From Piliocolobus tephrosceles (taxonomy: Eukaryota > Chordata > Mammalia > Primates > Cercopithecidae): a DNA stretch of 64,000 nucleotides. The stretch covers positions 6,256,102 to 6,320,101 of the forward strand of contig NC_045449.1 in NCBI RefSeq assembly GCF_002776525.5. Reading direction: 5' to 3'. Position numbers and translations under genes: made by a program. Below are positions 58,076 through 64,000 of the stretch, piece after piece (position 1 is the stretch's first letter; every line of letters begins with the position of its first letter). The notes beneath the pieces are model-generated. The model was not told the DNA's origin and ran no database searches. It worked only from the letters and a program-made list of their open reading frames with translations.

Positions 58076-58779
58076 GAGGGTAGGGCAGCAGACGGAACAC
58101 ACGCCCTGCTACGGGCCATTTTAAGGAGTCGGGGTGGGTGAGGACCCAGGCATGGTGGAGGGAAGAGGGAGGCAAGAAGCCTTTTTCAGCCTCCCTGGCG
58201 TCATCTCACAGTGCCTCCCTCAGGAGGGGAAAAGGGAGGGGAGTGAGAAGGCTGTTTAGCTGCGTTCCATACTGGCTGTGTCTCACACAACCGGCCCCAC
58301 CCCGACAGGGGTGACTCCTGAGGGACAGAACGGGAGTGCATTCTCAGCCACCTAAATCTTACAGACTCAGTGCCTGCACAGGGAGACGGGTCCCCAGCCC
58401 AGGGTCCCAGGCAGCTTTCGTGCGTGGGGGTGGATTGACACACAGCCTGATGGTATTCACGCCCAGTGTGCAGACGGGTGAATTCACACCCATTCCTACA
58501 CCGTCGAACCCGGTCCTGGGGGACAGCATGGCACCTGCCAACGTCACGGGTTGGGTGTGAGTTCACGGTAGATTCTCACACACCAGCCTCACAAGAGGCA
58601 CTGCCGAAACCAGGCTTGCTGCCGCCTACTGTATGACCGGCCCTGTGGGCACAGCTGTCCTCCACCCGCCTCCCAAGACACCATCGGGCCCAGAGTGTGC
58701 CCGATGAGTCACGGGCCTGGGTCTCCCCAGCATGGGCGCAGCAGGGGGGCTGAGTCCGCCTGAGCCCCGGTGCCCAGCT

Positions 58780-58850
58780 CAGGGTCTGGCACAGAGCAGA
58801 TGCTAGTGAATGAACGTCGGGCTGGATGAATGAACGAATGACTAATGCCA
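58780..58850 (+). mobile_element. MIR/L2 3' end fragment
   Basis: 'agggtctggcacagagcagatgctagtgaatgaacg', next to the CpG island. Confidence 0.5.
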
Positions 58851-59500
58851 GCTCCCTCAAACCACGGGCTACACCGTCTGAGCCTGGGGGAGGGCAGAGC
58901 CCACGGGACCCCAGAAGAGGCCTCCACAGCCGAGGCTTTGGGTCCCAGGGTCGATGGGGGAGGGGGCGGGGCGGCCAGCTGCCGGGGCGGTGCGGGGCTC
59001 CCCTTCTTCCCGAGAAGGAATCTGGGTCTCTGGACTGAGCTGGTGACGGGGGCTGGGGCGGGGGGTTGTGGCGTCCCGGATGGAGAGAGCTGCAGGACCA
59101 GGGGGCGCGTCCCGGTTTGCGTTGGGGGTGTGGGACCAAGCGGCGGCCGCGGGACATCCCCTTTGGTGGGGGAGCCCGGGTCTGCCCGGGGCCTCCGGAG
59201 GGTGCACAGGGCTCCCAACGGCGGGACTGGCCCGGGGCGCCGCAGACCTGGCCCTTTCCGGCGGAGCCGTGGAGAAGGGGACGCGGTGTCCCGCGAGGTG
59301 ACCGGGGGCGCAGGAAGGACTGGGAGCGCGCACAGCCCCCTCTCCACGCGCAGGAGGTCCAGCCCCGCCACCGCCCCCTCCGCCCTCCCAGGACCTCCGC
59401 CTACCTGCGTGAGGGGCTCACCTGGGTCGCCGGCCCCTCCTCGATACGCGCGAGTCCCTCCCCCGGGCCCCGGCCCTGCCCTCCCCGCGCCCGCCCTCAC

Positions 59501-59522
59501 CTGCACGGCCCGCCTTAGCCAT
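59501..59522 (-). CDS. PITPNM3: PITPNM3 exon 1, coding part (residues 1-7)
   Basis: On the minus strand an ATG with a good context (G at -3, G at +4) starts the peptide MAKAGRA. The exon ends in CAG followed by the donor GTGAGG, leaving one base of codon 8. This start agrees with the known human N-terminus. The frame upstream stays open for about 150 codons without a stop, but this is GC-rich 5'UTR or promoter sequence and the conserved protein begins at this ATG. The exon sits inside the CpG island, as expected for a first exon. Exon 2 is about 18.3 kb away. Confidence 0.92.
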
Positions 59523-59670
59523 GTCCCGGGCGGCGGGCTCCGGCTGCGCTGCCCGCGCTCCTAGCGCCTCCCGGGCCCGGCCCCGGCCGCCTCCGGCCCC
59601 GAACGGACTCCGAGCGCCGCGCCCGCGCCCCCGCCCCGCTCGCCTCGGCTGCCGCCACCGCAGCCGCCGC
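59523..59670 (-). other. PITPNM3: PITPNM3 5'UTR (estimated extent)
   Basis: This is GC-rich sequence directly upstream of the start codon on the minus strand. The upper limit is estimated from the weak TTTAAG near 59697. No splice acceptor is obvious between here and the ATG, so the 5'UTR is probably contiguous with exon 1. Confidence 0.45.
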
Positions 59671-59718
59671 CGCCTCGCCGCTCCCTCCCGCTCCCTTAAA
59701 GGCGCCGAGCGGCGGCCG

Positions 59719-59742
59719 CGCCCCCCCCCGCCCCCCCACGCG
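59719..59742 (-). promoter_or_regulatory. Poly-C runs, potential G-quadruplex on coding strand
   Basis: Two C runs of about nine and seven bases are separated by one G. On the PITPNM3 strand this gives adjacent long G runs about 200 bases upstream of the start codon, a common promoter G-quadruplex arrangement. Folding is inferred. Confidence 0.4.
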
Positions 59743-59874
59743 CCGCCGGGGAGGGACTGACGAACGAAGGCGCCCAACGCCGCCCCCGCGGGCCCGCACC
59801 CCCGCCCCGGGCCGCGGCCGCAGCTCTCCAGCCCGCTCCGCTCCGGCCCGCGCGGCCACCGCAGCGCGCGAGGG

Positions 59875-60170
59875 GCGGCAGCCCAGGGGCGCAGAGACGC
59901 GGAGACAGCCCGAGACACTGCGGGCAGGACAGAGACGGGGCCCTGGACTGGGAGAGGGGCGCAGAGACTGTGAGACAGCACTGGAGAGAGACGCTCCTAG
60001 GGCCGGAACGCCGAGGGAGAGGGACAGAGAAATTCAGAGGAGACCAGAGACCCAGAGCCCGGCTCCGGGAGAGAGGGACAGAGGGAACGGGGAGAGGAAA
60101 GAGGACAGGGACCCAGGGAGGCTCCCACGAAGCCAAGAGGAAAGTCGCTGTGGGATCAGAGACAAGAGAG
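59875..60170. other. GAGA-rich tract upstream of the CpG island
   Basis: Repeated GAGAC, GGAGA and GACAGAG words in degenerate tandem on the plus strand (CT-rich on the gene strand). The tract marks the fall-off of the CpG island. No open frame of interest. Confidence 0.5.
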
Positions 60171-62199
60171 GGACCCCCTCCATCAGCCCCCACTCCAGGG
60201 GCTCTGAATCAGTTATAGCGTCTGACCTAACCTCAAAAGAGAAGGGATTCCCGTGATTTTAACCCTCAAGGGGTAAGTAAAACACTTGCACATCCACCTG
60301 GGGTTCCAGGCTGGGACAGGCTTTGTGGACCCCAGTGGCCTGGTGGTGAGCAGTACCCGCCTTCCACGTCCCAAACCGGGATGCAGAGATTCTAGTGGAC
60401 AGGCCTCGTGGGCCGCGAAGATTTGGGTTACGACCTCTGCTTAGGGGCAGCAGGGATCCACAGTCCAGCCCCAACAGAGGGCAGGAGATGGCCAATCAAC
60501 CTTCCACTGAGGCGGTGCCCTGCCTTCCCCCAGAAATTGGTAAGGCTGAAGCCCAGTTACCATCTATATAGCCAGGCACCCAACCCACCCTGTCCCATTC
60601 CACTTAACAGGGAAAAGGTCAACTGGAGAATTTCATCCATGGTCCAGGCTGCAGGGTCGCGCAAACTCCTCTATGGAAACAGGGCACACATGGGGTTAGA
60701 TGGGGCCTCTCAGTCAGGAGCCTCCTCTGCTCCTCTGGGGCTTTGACTCCATTCACAAGATTCCTGCTAAGCAGTCCTTCAGCTCCTGGTTGGTTACCTC
60801 CAAGGACAGGAAGCTCAGTATCTTAAGTGAGAGTTCTTCCTTTTTTAATTTTTTAATTTTATTTTTATTATTATTTTGGCCAGTGCTGGCCTTAAGAATG
60901 TTCTTACTGGCTTGAGCTGAAATCTGTATCCATGTCCCATCCATGAGTTCTGCTCTGCCTTCTGACAGCTCACCCAACAAAACCAGGGCTTCCCAGGGCC
61001 CTCTACCCAAACTCCCTAGTACGTACGGCTTCACCCAGGGAGAACAACCACCCACATTTGCCAGGGTTCACCTCCCAGGAAACCCAAGAGTTCCAAGAGC
61101 TCTGGATCCTAGAGCCAGATGACAGCACCAACTCCAATAGATGAGGAATTTCCGAAGCTCTGGGCTCCTGGATCCAACGCTGTTCACCAGCACCTGCCAT
61201 TGGTTACCAGCTAGGAGAGCAAGAATGGACTCTGCAGCCTTTCCCCACTACGAGGATGGGAGTGGGGATGAGAATAGCAAGGACTATTGATTGGACAGGT
61301 GGTATTTACCCTCATGTACTCTCTCAGCTACACTGCATTATGGTCAGTGTACACATAAGGAAGTGGGGGCTGAGAAAGTTCGGTGCTTGCGGTCATGGGG
61401 CATTCAATTTCAGGCCCCTGTGCTTTGTCTGCTGGGCCTCACTAGCCTCACCCTTCCCTGAAGCAGGAGGCAGTTCAGAGGCCTGATAGCCTGGACAATG
61501 TCCAGGCTTGGCCACCTGGATTATAGGTGTGAGTGGTCACGCAGGAGACAGAACACTGGTTGCAGAAGCAATGCGCCTGCCACAGAGGGGACACGCCCAG
61601 GCCTGAGCTCCTCCCTAGCCCTGGCTCACAGCAGCAGCAGTGACCAGAGGGCATCAGGGGCCCTCCTGCTTCTGGGCACAGCTTCATGTTGTGTTTGTGT
61701 GTGTGCCTAGGTATGTGTGCATGGGATGTATGCATGTGTGCTTGTGTGTGCTCAGGGAAGCATGCATGGGTGTGTGGGTGTGTGTAGGCACACTTGTACA
61801 CACAGACACGGGCAAACACCTGCTGACAGATGCTTCCTGGGTGGGCACCCAGACCCCTTCCCCTCCCACCACTTAGTCCTCACAAACCCTAAACTAGTCA
61901 CCCAGGAGGGCCTGGGTGGAGCGGTTAAGGGGAGGTGCCAAGTTGATGGGAGTTTCAGAAATCATCTCTCCAGACCACTCCACACCCCACTTCTCAGATG
62001 GGAAGACAGTGAGCCAGATCTGTCCCCTGAAAACCATGACTCAGAGGCCTAGATCCATGGTTCCCCTCTTTAAACCTTCACCCCAGCCTCTGTCTGCCCC
62101 CAAGGCAGCTCCTGAAGGCACTGACTTACCAGCTGCCAAGGAAGTGCCAGCCCAGCCTTCTGACAGAGCAAACACATCAGGACTCAAGGCCATTAGATT
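60171..62199. other. Upstream intergenic DNA with a TG-rich patch
   Basis: No gene recognised. 60840-60880 is AT-rich (ttttaattttatttttatta). 61685-61800 is a degenerate (TG)n/(CATG) tract. Confidence 0.45.
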
Positions 62200-63050
62200 A
62201 ACTGATGGGAGTTAACTTCCTGCGTCAGAAGAATTGTCCTTAATTGAAGAAAGGGATAACTAGCAATTTAGCCACGCTGACCTCTGCTGCCCGGAAGAAA
62301 GAGAGGCAGGAGCCAGCCAGGGCCTCCAGGGCCTCCCAGCTCCCAGTGACCAGAGTTACTGTGCCAGGAGTCCAGACCAAATCCCTTCTCTGAGACCTGG
62401 CACCCACGCCCTTTCCTCTGACCATAGCTTGTTCTGCTCCTGCCTTCACAGTGGCCAGCTGCTCCCGGGCCCAGGCAAGCATTCTAACCCAGTGAACCAG
62501 TAAAAGTGAGCGGGGGCCATCCTGTCAATGGCCATGGAGGACGTGTGCAGAGATGTGAACAGGTTGGAGAGCTCCAGGCAGGTAGGAAGTGGGAGCTGGC
62601 TGCAAGACAACTCCTTGACATGACAGACCCCAGGCCTGGCTATCCAGCCTGGACAGCTGGTGTCAGCACTTGGAAAGCTAAGTGACAGTTCTTAGGAGCC
62701 AGCATGGCCCCCCTGAAAGCTAGACATGCCAGGCAAAGCTCGTTTCCTATTTGGACACAGTTATAACGACTAGTGGAGTTGGGTATTGCCGTGCCTTCTG
62801 GGTCTGGGTTGGGGCACAGCTGCTGCCCAGCTCTGATGGTAACTTTGCAAACAACAAAGGGAGTCAGGAGCAAGACGATAGCCTGGTCCAGCGGCTTACC
62901 CCGGTCCACTCCCTGATGGACTCAGTGGACGGGGCCTCCACCTCCCTCCAGGACTTGAGCTATGTCAAGCATCTCAGCAAAAGTGCTCACAACAGAGAAT
63001 AAGCTGCATAAGAAGGCTGCTGCTCATGTAGACTGGACAGAAGCACGGCC
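62200..63050. other. Intergenic DNA, no family recognised
   Basis: Unique-looking with several short open frames. 62195-62265 is AT-rich with gattaac/gttaac words. I see nothing firm. Confidence 0.35.
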
Positions 63051-63134
63051 ATTCACCATGGCCTTGACGAACTGGGACCATGGGCCAAAGTCATTCACCA
63101 TGGCCTTGACGAGCTGGGACCATGGGCCAAAGCC
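63051..63134. repeat. Tandem duplication, two units of 42 bp
   Basis: Unit ATTCACCATGGCCTTGACGA... at 63051 and 63093, with two substitutions. The unit length is a multiple of three. Confidence 0.93.
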
Positions 63135-63580
63135 AAGAGGATGAGATAAACATGGACAAGCAAGAGAGGCCATCCTCCCAGGCCAAACACAAACACCCAA
63201 CTAGGAGTGTTCACTCCCACTTCAAAATTTCCACAGCCCCTTCCATCCTTGAGTCTCACTCCCCGGCCCATATCACATCACTATGTCTCACCTGGACCAC
63301 TGGAAGCACCTCTTCCTGAGGTGCTCCCAGCCTGACTCTGCACCCTTCTTCACCCCCTCCTTTCTGGTTCCTATGCTTTGTAGTCTCATGGTTGCTGTCC
63401 GCTGCCACGGGAACCACCTCTAATCACAAAAGTAGTCCCAGACACTGTTGCTCTTCCTTGGAGCCTTCCAGAATCACTCTGAGAGTAGCTGGTTTCTTCT
63501 CACCAACTCCTTCTTGCCCCAGGATACCCCCAGTTCCACCCAGCATCCAGAACACTGAGTGGAACATGCCCTTCCATCCA
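63135..63580. other. Intergenic DNA, weak L2-like
   Basis: 63210-63420 has L2-like CT-rich phrases. Nothing firm. Confidence 0.3.
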
Positions 63581-63584
63581 GAAC

Positions 63585-64000
63585 TACTACTCTTCTCTTC
63601 CTTCTCATCCTCCCCCTTCTCCTCCTCCTCTTCCTCCTTCTCCTCCTCCTCCTTCTCTTCCTCTTCCTCCTCCTCCTTCTCCTCTTCCTCTTTCTCCTTC
63701 TCATTTTCCTCCTTCTCTTCCTCTTCCTCCTCCTCCTTCTCCTCCTCTTCCTCTTCTTCCTCCTCGTCCTTTTTCTCCTCTTCCTCCCCCTCATCCTCTT
63801 CTTCCTCCTCCCCTCCTCCTTTTCCTCTTCCTCATCCCCTCTTCCTCCTCCCCTTTTCCTCTCCTCTTCCTTCTCCTCCTTGCTCTACCTCCTCCCCCCT
63901 CTTCCTCCTTTTCCCCCTTCCTCCTCTTCCTCTTCCCCCCCCCTCCTCCCTTCCTCTTCCTCGTTCTCCTCTTCCTTCTCCCCTCCTCTTCCTCTTCTTC
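63585..64000. repeat. (TCC/TTC)n polypyrimidine tract, runs off the right edge
   Basis: Over 400 bases almost purely C and T, with ctcctcctc and ttcctcttcc words. Very few purines. Possible triplex (H-DNA) former. Confidence 0.97.

Larger units (their letters stand above)
1..59670 (-). other. PITPNM3: PITPNM3 gene body, 5' part (exons 1-4 and introns 1-4)
   Basis: Transcription runs from the CpG island near 59.6 kb towards the left edge. Four short exons with GT-AG borders join in one frame (22 + 96 + 108 + 48 coding bases) and give the N-terminus of PITPNM3/Nir1 as I remember it. From family knowledge, PITPNM proteins act at ER-plasma membrane contacts. PITPNM3 lacks the PITP lipid-exchange domain of PITPNM1/2, keeps DDHD and LNS2 domains, binds the kinase PTK2B and has been reported as a CCL18 receptor. 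A human variant is linked to cone-rod dystrophy 5. None of the later domains lies in the window, so the gene is partial here. The 5' limit is estimated, not observed. Confidence 0.93.
58930..60010 (-). promoter_or_regulatory. PITPNM3: CpG-island promoter of PITPNM3
   Basis: CpG dinucleotides are very dense here and sparse in the surrounding introns. The island contains GC boxes of Sp1 type (for example GGGGCGGGG near 58970 and CCCCGCCCCG near 59630), long C runs at 59720-59742 that would be G-runs on the coding strand, and exon 1 with its donor. There is no convincing TATA box. A weak TTTAAG on the minus strand at about 59695-59700 would place a start near 59.66-59.67 kb, which is only an estimate. 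Such islands often start transcription in both directions; nothing here proves a divergent transcript. Confidence 0.88.

Noticed and set aside
58709..59564. Long open frames of 239 and 265 codons on both strands of the CpG island
   Set aside because: GC-rich DNA has few stop codons. The frames overlap on opposite strands, cross the exon 1 donor and show only Arg/Pro/Gly-rich composition.
59521..59760. Plus-strand ATG overlapping the PITPNM3 start codon, 79-codon Arg/Pro-rich frame
   Set aside because: Shadow of GC-rich 5'UTR sequence; a palindromic CATG gives both ATGs.
63474..63794. 106-codon Arg/Lys-rich minus-strand frame
   Set aside because: Product of the polypyrimidine tract read from the purine strand.

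Overview
This window is primate nuclear DNA. It is packed with Alu elements in both orientations, old L1, MIR and L2 fragments, a MER5A DNA transposon and microsatellites, with widely spaced short exons and one CpG island. The Alu at 26026-26331 carries a set of bases that I recognise as diagnostic for the AluYR families of Old World monkeys, so I infer a cercopithecid (macaque or baboon type) rather than human or another ape. A 400-base N gap at 13001-13400 shows that this is a draft assembly.

One protein-coding gene is visible, on the minus strand. It is the 5' part of PITPNM3 (Nir1, membrane-associated phosphatidylinositol transfer protein family member 3). Exon 1 lies in the CpG island (start codon 59522-59520), exon 2 at 41087-41182, exon 3 at 28169-28276 and exon 4 at 10294-10341. 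All have consensus splice sites, keep one continuous frame and encode the first 91 residues. Introns 1-3 are about 18.3, 12.8 and 17.8 kb. Intron 4 runs off the left edge, and the later exons (DDHD and LNS2 domains) are outside the window. The encoded N-terminus holds a textbook FFAT motif (VAP-binding) whose last residue is split by the exon 2/3 junction.

Layout: 1-10293 is intron 4 (MIR, L2, Alus, two short minisatellites, a possible conserved non-coding block around 7.0-8.1 kb and a 157-bp inverted repeat). 10342-28168 is intron 3 (gap, Alus, MER5A, a 2-kb L1 ORF2/3' fragment, the AluYR insertion). 28277-41086 is intron 2 (TG/CA tracts, an antisense L1 with two nested Alus, L2, and an Alu holding a copied piece of the exon 2 splice acceptor). 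41183-59500 is intron 1 (an L1 reverse-transcriptase fragment, a 320-bp CA/CACAGA array, a homeodomain-motif cluster near 50.7 kb, a GAA array on an Alu tail). 58930-60010 is the CpG-island promoter. 60170-64000 is upstream intergenic DNA that ends in a polypyrimidine tract running off the right edge.

I found no tRNA, rRNA, CRISPR or retroviral coding region. The most unusual observations are the templated copy of a PITPNM3 splice acceptor inside an intronic Alu (40550-40579), exons 2-4 all being phase-symmetric so that skipping exon 3 would rewrite the FFAT motif, the inverted repeat at 8434-9426, and the homeobox-site cluster at 50640-50745.
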